The notes beneath the pieces were generated by a model that was not told the DNA's origin, ran no database searches, and saw only the letters and a list, made by a program, of their open reading frames with translations. A stretch of 64,000 bases of DNA from Candidatus Chloroploca asiatica (GTDB taxonomy: Bacteria; Chloroflexota; Chloroflexia; Chloroflexales; Chloroflexaceae): the NCBI RefSeq assembly GCF_002532075.1, contig NZ_LYXE01000063.1, forward strand, positions 310,001 through 374,000, in the 5' to 3' direction. A program made the translations under genes and the position numbers. Of this stretch, positions 20,124 to 28,041 are shown in pieces. Within the stretch, counting starts at the first letter, position 1, and every line of letters begins with the position of its first letter.

Positions 20124-20360
20124 TTATTCAGCTAGGTGACGCAGAAGACGCTTGACCTTCTTGCGTTCATTGCGATAGACGATCACAAAGAAGACGAGCA
20201 ACAGTGGCAACAAGACCGGCCAGTTGGCCCGTTCATCCTGAAGTTGCCGCATCAAGGCCCGCATTTGCACGAGAAACGGGTAGCGTGAGATCTGAACTTC
20301 AAGAATATTATTGATCTCCCTTTGCCAACGCGACAGATTTTCACCAGACGATGCTTCCAT
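20124..20360 (-). CDS. Small single-pass membrane protein
   Basis: The 78-residue protein has an amphipathic N-terminal helix-like part, then one hydrophobic segment (about residues 48-62, WPVLLPLLLVFFVIVYR) and a basic C-terminal tail RNERKKVKRLLRHLAE. The charge pattern predicts a cytosolic C-terminus. Its ATG overlaps the rqcH stop (TAATG), which indicates translational coupling. I do not recognise a family. Confidence 0.75.
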   Translation of the reverse strand: MEASSGENLSRWQREINNILEVQISRYPFLVQMRALMRQLQDERANWPVLLPLLLVFFVIVYRNERKKVKRLLRHLAE

Positions 20361-22210
20361 TATGAGGCCTCCAAACTAGGCGGACAGGGGGCAACACGCA
20401 GCGTACGTTCAGCGCGATAGGTCACGAGGCCCGGCGGGCCCCCCGGTATTTTGCGCACAAGGGCGCGCCGACAGAAGTCGACCTCAACGGCGGCTTCATT
20501 GCGGGCCTGGCTGAAATAGGCGGCCAGGCAGGCTGCTTCGTGCAACGTAGGTTCAGGCACTTCGCGACCGCCCGAACGCACCAAGACATGCGATCCATGC
20601 AGGGTACGTACATGCACCCAGAGATCGTCACTTCGTCCGATCCGAAACGTCACCTCCTCATTCTGGCGGGCGCTGCGCCCGATATAGAGATCAAAGCCAT
20701 CACGAGAGACCAGGTGCAAGGGGCGGGTGGCAGCAGGGCGTTGACGTCGCCGGGACGTGGTGGGATCGGGATGCTCACGGATAAAACCGAATTCTTCGGC
20801 TTCGCGGGCGATCTGTTCAACCTCTTCATACGTATCGCTGAGGTGAAGCAGCACCACCAATTGATCGAGTGCAGTGAGTTGGGTTTCCGCTTCGGCAAGG
20901 CGTTCGGGCAGACCGGCGACCGCGCTACGGGCCTTCTCATACTGGCGAAAGCGCTCGCGGGCCTCTTCAACCGGCGAACGCTGCGGATCAAGCTGAATCA
21001 CCTGCCCTTCGACCTCAAGGCTGGTCTGGCCGGGGCGCAGACTATGGAGAAACGCAAAGATCATCTCGCCTTCCCAGCGCAACTGATCGAGCTCGCGGGC
21101 ACGTTCGAGTTCCGTTGCAAGCTGGTCATAGCGGCGCGCCAGGCGTTCACGGGTCGTGCCAAGCGCTTGCACGAGCGCCTCGCGGCGCTGCGTATGACCG
21201 GTCACCGTCTCACGAGAGGCGTAGAACTGCTCGAGGGCCGCGCTGATCGACGGCATAGGCGCAACCGGGTTAAGGTGGGTCAACGTGTAGGGCGCATAGG
21301 CAACCGGCCCTTCGGGGCCAGTGGCGAGCGAGGGGGCGGCTTCCTCCCCCAGCAGCTCACGTAAACGCGCTGCGAGCAAATAGTGGGGCAACGGCTCATC
21401 AAGCCGCGCCTGGGTACGTCCGAGCGCCCGGAAGACGACTTCACGCGCAAGCTGGGGCGAAACTCCGCGATACCCGGCAACAAGGGCGCGAACCAGGTCC
21501 GCCTGACCGGTCTCGGCGAGGGCAGCGAGGCCAGCCGCCGTAGCAAGAGTCGGATCGCGGCGGTCGAGCGGCGGTGGCAACTCGTAGACACGGCGGGGCA
21601 TCACCACACGGCTACTCATCCGTGGCGTCACGCGCTTGATGCTGTCGAGGATCAGATTATTATCGTCAACCAGAAGAATATTGCTGCGCCGATCCTGCGG
21701 CTCAATAATCAACTCACAGGTCAGCAACTTGCCGGTGCGCCGAGGGCGCGGGCGTGGCGACGCCGCCAACTCGTCGTCCTCACCCGTCTCATCATCAAAG
21801 TCGGGTAGCGCATCAGCATCGTCGTCGGGGGGCCGATCCGAGGGCTCAGGGCTAGCGGGGGCGGAATCAGTGTTGCGGATCTCCTCAGCTTTGACTATAC
21901 TAAGGAGGAGCACTCGTTCGAGAGGTGGTTGTTCAATAGCCGTGATCCGCCCACCGAGCACATACTTGCGCAAGAGGAGCAAGAGTGGTGTCTCTTGCTG
22001 AACACCACGGGTCAGACGCCCCTCGACAAGATGCACCCGAGCCAATTGCGGGTGAGCTGAAGCAAGCACCTGATAGCGACGGCCATGGGCATACACCTCA
22101 AGCCCGAGGCTCAGCGGCCCCGTCAGCAAGACCCGTTGAACACGACCATGCAGAATTGTCGCCCGCAACTCTTCGGCGACTGCGGCAAGGGTCAACGCAT
22201 CAAAATACAT
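20360..22210 (-). CDS. rqcH: NFACT-family ribosome quality control protein RqcH (fibronectin-binding homologue)
   Basis: This 616-residue member of the Rqc2/NEMF/FbpA family binds obstructed 50S subunits and recruits tRNA-Ala to add C-terminal Ala tails that mark nascent chains for degradation (known for B. subtilis RqcH). Visible parts are the N-terminal NFACT-N domain (ALTLAAVAEELRATILHGRVQRV), a charged coiled-coil middle (about residues 360-480) and the NFACT-R domain (FRIGRSDDLWVHVRTLHGSH). An acidic Asp/Glu stretch near residue 155 is an insertion. ATG 22210 with GAGGAG upstream is preferred over longer frames. It is divergent from gmk across 81 nt. Confidence 0.9.
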   Translation of the reverse strand: MYFDALTLAAVAEELRATILHGRVQRVLLTGPLSLGLEVYAHGRRYQVLASAHPQLARVHLVEGRLTRGVQQETPLLLLLRKYVLGGRITAIEQPPLERVLLLSIVKAEEIRNTDSAPASPEPSDRPPDDDADALPDFDDETGEDDELAASPRPRPRRTGKLLTCELIIEPQDRRSNILLVDDNNLILDSIKRVTPRMSSRVVMPRRVYELPPPLDRRDPTLATAAGLAALAETGQADLVRALVAGYRGVSPQLAREVVFRALGRTQARLDEPLPHYLLAARLRELLGEEAAPSLATGPEGPVAYAPYTLTHLNPVAPMPSISAALEQFYASRETVTGHTQRREALVQALGTTRERLARRYDQLATELERARELDQLRWEGEMIFAFLHSLRPGQTSLEVEGQVIQLDPQRSPVEEARERFRQYEKARSAVAGLPERLAEAETQLTALDQLVVLLHLSDTYEEVEQIAREAEEFGFIREHPDPTTSRRRQRPAATRPLHLVSRDGFDLYIGRSARQNEEVTFRIGRSDDLWVHVRTLHGSHVLVRSGGREVPEPTLHEAACLAAYFSQARNEAAVEVDFCRRALVRKIPGGPPGLVTYRAERTLRVAPCPPSLEAS

Positions 22211-22291
22211 CGCTACGCCTGGCTCCTCTTGTATCGTGCCGAACCCTCGTGAGGCCCAAAAGTAGGATACCACAAACATGAGAGCAGAACC

Positions 22292-22924
22292 ATGACCGAG
22301 TACCATTATAATCCACTGCTGGCAGGAGCGCAGCCCCAGCCATTGCTCATTGTCATCTCGGGGCCATCGGGGGTCGGCAAAGACTCGGTCTTGATGCGCA
22401 TGCGGAAACTAGGTTTACCCTTCCATTTTGTTGTTACGGCCACGAGTCGAGCACGTCGGCCTGGCGAACTTGACGGCTACGATTATCATTTTGTGAGTGA
22501 GGAACGGTTTCGCGAGATGATCGCCAACGAAGAACTGCTCGAATGGGCAGAAGTCTATGGGCAATACAAAGGCATCCCGCGTTTTGAGATTCGGGAAGCA
22601 ATGGCAAGCGGGCGCGATGTCGTGTTACGCATCAATGTTGATGGCGCAGCGACCATCAAAGCGCTTGCGCCCGAAGCGATCTTTATCTTTCTCGCGCCCG
22701 GCTCGCCGGAAGAACTCCGGCGGCGGTTGATGCTGCGGCGCACCGAAGACCCTGCTGCCCTTGAGCGCCGCCTTGAGGTCGCCGCCGACGAAATGGCGCG
22801 GCTTGAGCTCTTTGATTATGTCGTGCTCAATCGTGAAGATCAGCTCGACGAAGCCGTGAATCAGATTCATTCGATTATGATCGCCGAAAAGCAACGGGTT
22901 TTTCCGCGTCAGGTAGCGTTGTAG
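22292..22924 (+). CDS. gmk: Guanylate kinase
   Basis: The 210-residue enzyme phosphorylates GMP to GDP with ATP in purine nucleotide synthesis. The P-loop is ISGPSGVGKDSVL, where Asp replaces the more usual Ser/Thr of GKST in part of the family. The GMP-binding stretch TSRARRPGELDGYDYHFVSEE and LEWAEVYGQYKG are present, as is the lid Arg cluster (RRLMLRRTEDP). A short N-terminal extension of about 15 residues precedes the kinase domain. It leads a run with the yqeY-like and HD-phosphohydrolase genes on the same strand. Confidence 0.93.
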   Translation: MTEYHYNPLLAGAQPQPLLIVISGPSGVGKDSVLMRMRKLGLPFHFVVTATSRARRPGELDGYDYHFVSEERFREMIANEELLEWAEVYGQYKGIPRFEIREAMASGRDVVLRINVDGAATIKALAPEAIFIFLAPGSPEELRRRLMLRRTEDPAALERRLEVAADEMARLELFDYVVLNREDQLDEAVNQIHSIMIAEKQRVFPRQVAL

Positions 22925-22956
22925 GGTTGGGGGTTTGGGGGTAAAGGAAAGCAGCA

Positions 22957-23508
22957 ATGATGATTAGTGAGCGGTTAGAAGCCGATTTGAAAGTTGCGAT
23001 GAAGGCGGGGGAGCGCACCAAGGTGGAGACCATTCGCAGTGCGCGGGCCGCCTTGCAGAGTGCCCAACTTGAGGCAGCGAAACAGCGTTTTGATGCTGCA
23101 GCGCGGGAAATAGAGACAGAGCATGCCCATGATCCAGCGGCGCGTGAAGCGGCCCTAGCCGCGATTGATGCCCAAGGACGCGTGAGCTTGACCGCCGAAG
23201 AACAAGAAGCCGTGCTCTCCAAAGAGGTCAAACGGCGCTATGAAGCGGCCGAGATGTACCGCAAAGCTGGACGCATGGAATTAGCCGCCCTTGAAGAGGC
23301 TGAGCTTGCCATTTTGCAATCATATCTGCCCCGTATGCTCAGTGTTGAAGAGTTACGGCCTGAAGTTGCGGCCATGATTGCCGAATTGGGGCTGAGTGGC
23401 CCGGCGGCAATGGGCAAACTGATGCCAACTCTGATGGAGCGTTTCAAAGGGCGCGCCGACGGACGCGCCTTGAGCCAGGTAGCGCGTGAATTACTTGTCA
23501 ACGGGTAA
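22957..23508 (+). CDS. yqeY: GatB/YqeY domain protein
   Basis: The 183-residue helical protein has YqeY-family features: an N-terminal LEADLKVAMKAGERTKVETIRSARAAL-type helix, a central KRRYEAAEMYRKAGR, and the C-terminal QSYLPRMLSVEELRPEVAAMI followed by GKLMPTLMERFKGRADGRAL. The C-terminal part matches the tail domain of the GatB amidotransferase subunit that contacts tRNA. The molecular role of stand-alone YqeY is not settled. AAAGGAAA lies upstream of two adjacent ATGs. It is 32 nt after gmk. Confidence 0.9.
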   Translation: MMISERLEADLKVAMKAGERTKVETIRSARAALQSAQLEAAKQRFDAAAREIETEHAHDPAAREAALAAIDAQGRVSLTAEEQEAVLSKEVKRRYEAAEMYRKAGRMELAALEEAELAILQSYLPRMLSVEELRPEVAAMIAELGLSGPAAMGKLMPTLMERFKGRADGRALSQVARELLVNG

Positions 23509-23592
23509 GTCACGCCCCTCCTGCGACTTCGCCACCGTGAAGTCAACATACGTCGGAAAGAGGCTGCGGCCCCAAGCCGGCGCTCTGTGCAT

Positions 23593-25785
23593 ATGAATAC
23601 TACGCGACCACGCTGGCTTGCCAGCCTTCCCCATGTTCGACCACAACGTCAGACCGTGGCTGAGCCAAGACGTCTCTGGATAACCCTCTTGCTTGAAGGG
23701 TTATTATTGATGCTTGGCATCTGGGCCGCGCTCACCGTGAGTTTACCTGGACAATATGGGCAACTTGAGGTTGGCGTACCAAGCCCAATCAGCATCTGGG
23801 CCCCCAACGAAGTGAGTTATGTCAGTGAGGTGTTGACGGCCGAGCGTCAGGCGCAGGCCTCCAACAGCCCCGACAATCTGATCTACGTGTATGATCCGCA
23901 GATTCCGGTGCAACAGCGCCAGAATCTCGTTGCCTTGCTCGATACCATCACGAGTGTCCGTGAAGACCCGTCGCTGACCCGGGCGCAACGCCTGGCGACG
24001 CTCGCGGCATTGCCCAATGCGGCCTTGCAGATTAGTGAGGCCCAGGCGGATGTCATTTTGACACTCGACGAAATGCGCTGGGATCAGTTGCGCACGCAGA
24101 CGCTTGCCCTTTATGATCGAGCGATTGAGCGTTACGATTTTGCGATTGACGAGCGGGCCTTGTTGCAACTGCGTGAACGCTGGTTAACGTACTGGCTCGC
24201 CACAACGAATCTGTCGCCGACCCAGCGCGAACTGGCAACCTTCTTTACCGAGTCGTTTCTGCGGGTCAACCGTACCCTCGACGAGGCCGCCACAGCGCAA
24301 CGCCGCGAAGAGGCCTACAACAATGTACCGCCGCAGTCTGTCCGTGTGCTGGCGGGTGAACGCATTATAAGCACCGGCGAAATTATCACCCCTGAGATTA
24401 TCGAGAAACTGCAACGCACTGGCGCGATGCCACGACCGCTTAGTTGGAGTGATATTGTGGGGCGAGGGCTCTTTGCGGCCCTGCTTGCGGCCGGATTCAT
24501 GGCCTACGCGGTGATCTACGAGGCACCGCTTGCCATGCGGCCACGCTCGCTGGTGGTCTTGATCATCTTGATCAACGCAACCCTGATCGCCGCACGCCTG
24601 CTCTTGCCGCTGGTACCAGCGTGGCCGCACTATTTTCCCCTCGCAACCATGGCGATCATCTTCGCGGTTGTTTTTAGCGGACGCATCAGTATCACGGCAT
24701 CGGCGCTGATGGCAGCGGTGATCGGGGTGATGGAACAGGATGCGCTGCCGCTGGCGATCACGCTTATTGCCACGTGCGTCGTTGCGGTGCTGGCGGTGCG
24801 CTCGGCCGATCGAATCTTGACCTTCGTCGTTGCAGGTATGAGTGTTGCCGTGACTGCCTTTGGGATGACCCTGGCCTTCTGGCTGATGGATAGTCCCTCA
24901 TTCCAGAGCGCAACAATCGCAACGGCCCTCATTCCAATGCTGCTCTTTGCCGGTATGAATGGCGGCATCTCGACGATCCTCGCGCTGGGGGTCTTCAACC
25001 TGGTCAGCCGGGCCGCAGGACAGGTTACGCCGCTTCAATTGATGGAACTGGCGCACCCATCGCGGCCGTTGTTGCGCAAGTTGATCCGGGAGGCACCGGG
25101 CACCTACTACCACAGTGTTGCCGTTGGCAACCTGGCCGAAGCGGCCGCCGAGGCGGTCGGGGCCGATGCGCTCTTGCTGCGCGTGGGGGCCTATTATCAC
25201 GACATCGGCAAGACGATCAGGCCCTATTTCTTTACCGACAATCAGATGGGGCGCGAAAATGTGCATAACGATCTCGATCCGGTGACAAGTGCGCAGATCA
25301 TTGTGGATCATGTGCGCGAAGGGGTGAAGATGGCGCAGGCCGAGGGGTTGCCGTCGCAGATCGTGGATTTCATTGCGACCCACCATGGCACTGGCGTGAT
25401 TCGCCATTTTTACCAGCAAGCCCTGCAACAACAGGATAGCGTCAACGAAGCTGATTTTCGTTATCCAGGACCGCGCCCCCACACCCGCGAACAGGCGATC
25501 ATGATGTTAGCCGACTCAGTCGAGGCAACAGTGCGCTCGAAGGCACAGAATGGCAAACTGGCCCCATCACGAACTGCTGATGGTCAAGTCTCGGGGGGAC
25601 TGAATGGTGCAATGGCCCTGGACGAACTGGTGAAGAGCATTATCGAGACACGGGTGCGTGAAGGCGAGCTTGATCTGGCCCCGCTGACGATGCACGATCT
25701 GACCCTGATCAAGCAGGCGTTCGTGACGAGTTTGCAGTCAATCTACCATCCCCGCGTCGATTATTCGCCGCAGACGGGGCGGTAG
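23593..25785 (+). CDS. 7TM-HD family membrane phosphohydrolase (PgpH-like)
   Basis: The 730-residue protein matches the PgpH architecture: an N-terminal membrane anchor (about residues 30-50), a large external 7TMR-HDED domain (to about 290), seven membrane helices (about 300-490) and a cytosolic HD domain with HSVAVGNLAEAAAE, the metal pair in YYHDIGK (near residue 536) and FIATHHGTG. Characterised relatives hydrolyse cyclic di-AMP, so control of that messenger is the likely role. The usual ybeY neighbour is not directly downstream; repeats and an insertion element follow. GTG at 23587 is an alternative start. Confidence 0.9.
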   Translation: MNTTRPRWLASLPHVRPQRQTVAEPRRLWITLLLEGLLLMLGIWAALTVSLPGQYGQLEVGVPSPISIWAPNEVSYVSEVLTAERQAQASNSPDNLIYVYDPQIPVQQRQNLVALLDTITSVREDPSLTRAQRLATLAALPNAALQISEAQADVILTLDEMRWDQLRTQTLALYDRAIERYDFAIDERALLQLRERWLTYWLATTNLSPTQRELATFFTESFLRVNRTLDEAATAQRREEAYNNVPPQSVRVLAGERIISTGEIITPEIIEKLQRTGAMPRPLSWSDIVGRGLFAALLAAGFMAYAVIYEAPLAMRPRSLVVLIILINATLIAARLLLPLVPAWPHYFPLATMAIIFAVVFSGRISITASALMAAVIGVMEQDALPLAITLIATCVVAVLAVRSADRILTFVVAGMSVAVTAFGMTLAFWLMDSPSFQSATIATALIPMLLFAGMNGGISTILALGVFNLVSRAAGQVTPLQLMELAHPSRPLLRKLIREAPGTYYHSVAVGNLAEAAAEAVGADALLLRVGAYYHDIGKTIRPYFFTDNQMGRENVHNDLDPVTSAQIIVDHVREGVKMAQAEGLPSQIVDFIATHHGTGVIRHFYQQALQQQDSVNEADFRYPGPRPHTREQAIMMLADSVEATVRSKAQNGKLAPSRTADGQVSGGLNGAMALDELVKSIIETRVREGELDLAPLTMHDLTLIKQAFVTSLQSIYHPRVDYSPQTGR

Positions 25786-25796
25786 CACCGTCTCGG

Positions 25797-26084
25797 CGGA
25801 GGGCGGGGCAGGGGCGGGGCAGGGGCGGGGCAGGGGCCGGGCCGGGCCGGGCAGGGGCCGTGCCGGGTCGGGCAGGGGCCGGGCCGGGCAGGGCAGGGGC
25901 AAGCCCTGCCCCTACATTATCATCCGAAACCGTAGGGGCAGGGCAACCGCAAGGGTTGCCCCTACGGAACCACCGTCATTGGTCCAAACCGTAGGGGCAG
26001 GGCAACCGCAAGGGTTGCCCCTACGGAACCACCGTCATTGGTCGAAACCGTAGGGGCAGGGCTTGCCCCTGCCCCCATCACCCC
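25797..26084 (+). repeat. GC-rich tandem and hairpin repeats left of the IS1182-type element
   Basis: First comes a low-complexity run of GGGGC/GGGCC units (25797-25905). Then come tandem copies of a 59-bp unit (unit starts at 25931, 25990 and a partial one at 26049). Each unit contains a self-complementary core that starts GTAGGGGCA and ends TGCCCCTAC. No gene is visible in this 288-nt stretch. Related cores recur on the other side of the insertion element. Confidence 0.85.
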
Positions 26085-27895
26085 GCTTTTGGGATACTGC
26101 TGGTTTATTCGTACTCCGCGGGCCTGTGGTGTACCATGGCCCCATCTGCGAAGGATGAAACACGAACCACCATATCAGGATAGAAAGAGAGAGGTGAACG
26201 ATGACTTGCCACCAGACCTTGTGGTATCTTGTTCCAGCGGCAACGGCCACCGCCGCCGAGCGGGCCTTCCCCAAGGGCAACCTCTATCTGACGATTGCCC
26301 AGACGCTGGGGCCGATCTTCACCAACCCAGACTTCGCCGACTTGTCTGTCCATCGTGGACGGCCGGCAGAGGCTCCGGCTCGGCTGGCCCTGGTTTTGGT
26401 CTTCCAACATCTTGAGCGCTTGTCCGATGCCGACGCGGCCGAGGCGGTACGTGCCCGCTTGGATTGGAAATATGCCCTCGCCCTTGACCTTGATGACCCG
26501 GGCTTTGATGCGAGCATCCTGAGCGATGTTCGCACCCGCCTGCTGGCTGCTGGGGCCGAAGAACGGCTGTTGACCATCGTCCTCGATACCTTGGTCGACG
26601 CAGGCTTGCTGCACGCACGGGGACGCCAGCGCAGCGATTCGACCCACGTCCTCGGCCAGTTGCGCACCCTGAGCCGGCTGGCTCTGGTCGGCGAAACGAT
26701 GCGCCATGCGCTGAACGATCTGGCCGAGGTCGCCCCCGACTGGTTGCTTGCCCACCTTGACCCGGCCTGGGCGGAACGCTCTGCGGTGCGCGTCGAGGAA
26801 GACCGCTTGCCCAAAGCGACCGCAGACCGGACACTCCTGGAGGTCGCCATTGGCGAGGATGGCTACGCCCTGTTGGACGCGGTCTTTGCCGCAGATGCCC
26901 CTGCGGATCGGTGGCAACGCCCAGCGGTGCAGATCCTGCGGCAGATCTGGCTCCAGCAGTACGACGGCCCGCACGATGTGCGCTGGCGGAGCCGCGAGGA
27001 TCTGCCGCCCCATGCGCTGCTGCTCACCTCGCCGTACGAGACCGAAGCCCGCTTTGCCACGAAGCGCGAAACCTCGTGGACCGGCGACAAGGTGCATCTG
27101 AGCGAGACCTGTGACGATGACCAGCCCCATCTGATGACCAACGTGGAGACCACCCCGTCCACCACGAATGATGTCGGCGTGACCGAGACGATCCATGCCC
27201 ATTTGGCGGCGCGGGATCTGCTGCCGACCGAACATCTGGTGGATACGGGCTATGTGGCGTCCGAGGTGCTGGTCGCCAGCCAGCAGCAGGACATCGATCT
27301 GGTCGGCCCCGCGCTGAGCGACAACAGTTGGCAAGCCCGCCAGCCGGAGGGCTTGGATCTGCGCTGTTTTGCCATCAATTGGGAGGCGCAGCAGGTGATC
27401 TGCCCGGCGGGGAAGGTGAGCGTGCGTTGGACCCCAGGCGTGGACACCCAAGGCGTGCGCCAAGACATCATCGCCGTGCAGTTTGACCCGGATGATTGCC
27501 GCGACTGCCCCTTGCGTCCGCGCTGCACGCAGGCCAAAACCGGGCCGCGCACCATGCGCCTGCGGCCCCAGGAACAGCACGAGGCGTTGCAAAGCGCGCG
27601 GAAGCGTCAGGTCACCGAGGCGTTCAAGGCGTTGTATGCGGCCCGGTCGGGAATCGAAGGCACCTTGTCGCAAGGGGTTCGTGCCTTTGGGCTGCGCTCT
27701 GCACGCTATCGAGGGCAAGCGAAGACGCATCTGCAGCACATCCTCATTGCGATTGCGATCAATCTCGTTCGGGTGTTCGCCTGGATCCAGGAGATCCCCC
27801 GCGCCGTCACCCGCCAGTCAGCATTTGCCCGTCTTGTCGAGTCCTGTGCCTGAGCGGGCCGCTCGTGGGGAATAAACCAGCAGTATCCCAAAAGC
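26085..27895 (+). mobile_element. IS1182-type insertion sequence, complete
   Basis: Perfect 26-bp terminal inverted repeats (26085-26110 and 27870-27895) enclose one intact transposase gene. A 9-bp direct duplication, CATCACCCC, flanks the element at 26076-26084 and 27896-27904, as expected of a recent transposition. The target was an existing GC-rich repeat tract. The perfect ends, clean duplication and intact gene suggest a young and possibly active copy. Confidence 0.93.
26201..27853 (+). CDS. IS1182-family transposase
   Basis: The 550-residue protein matches the IS1182 layout. It has an N-terminal DUF772-like region (LSDVRTRLLAAGAEERLL), the DDE core with RSDSTHVLGQLRTL, the second Asp in EHLVDTGYVASEVL, a Cys cluster DCRDCPLRPRC, and the C-terminal Glu in YAARSGIEGTLSQGVRAFGLRSARYRG. 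The protein mobilises its own element. There is no internal stop. The start at 26201 follows the left terminal repeat by about 90 nt, with GAGAGAGG upstream. Confidence 0.93.
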   Translation: MTCHQTLWYLVPAATATAAERAFPKGNLYLTIAQTLGPIFTNPDFADLSVHRGRPAEAPARLALVLVFQHLERLSDADAAEAVRARLDWKYALALDLDDPGFDASILSDVRTRLLAAGAEERLLTIVLDTLVDAGLLHARGRQRSDSTHVLGQLRTLSRLALVGETMRHALNDLAEVAPDWLLAHLDPAWAERSAVRVEEDRLPKATADRTLLEVAIGEDGYALLDAVFAADAPADRWQRPAVQILRQIWLQQYDGPHDVRWRSREDLPPHALLLTSPYETEARFATKRETSWTGDKVHLSETCDDDQPHLMTNVETTPSTTNDVGVTETIHAHLAARDLLPTEHLVDTGYVASEVLVASQQQDIDLVGPALSDNSWQARQPEGLDLRCFAINWEAQQVICPAGKVSVRWTPGVDTQGVRQDIIAVQFDPDDCRDCPLRPRCTQAKTGPRTMRLRPQEQHEALQSARKRQVTEAFKALYAARSGIEGTLSQGVRAFGLRSARYRGQAKTHLQHILIAIAINLVRVFAWIQEIPRAVTRQSAFARLVESCA

Positions 27896-27904
27896 CATCA
27901 CCCC

Positions 27905-28020
27905 GGGCCGGGGCCGCGCCGCGCCGGGCAGGGTAGGGCAGGGCAGGGGCAAGCCCTGCCCCTACATTATCATCCGAAACCGTAGGGGCAGGGCTTGCCC
28001 CTGCCCCTGCCCCCTGCCAC
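27905..28020 (+). repeat. GC-rich hairpin repeat right of the IS1182-type element
   Basis: A run of GGGCC/GGGCA units leads into an inverted repeat. GGGGCAAGCCCTGCCCCTAC (about 27946-27965) pairs with its complement starting GTAGGGGCAGGGC near 27980, around a loop reading ATTATCATCCGAAACC. The same loop text stands at 25915-25930, so the element split one repeat tract. Confidence 0.8.
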
Positions 28021-28041
28021 CTGGGCGACGGAGGAGTAGGA

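Noticed and set aside
25931-26084. CRISPR array suggested by evenly spaced 59-bp repeats.
   Set aside because: The units are contiguous, with no unique spacers, and no cas genes are nearby.
26105-27739. Open frame of about 544 codons antisense to the IS1182-type transposase.
   Set aside because: The + strand frame carries the DDE and Cys motifs and fits within the terminal repeats; the antisense frame is a shadow.
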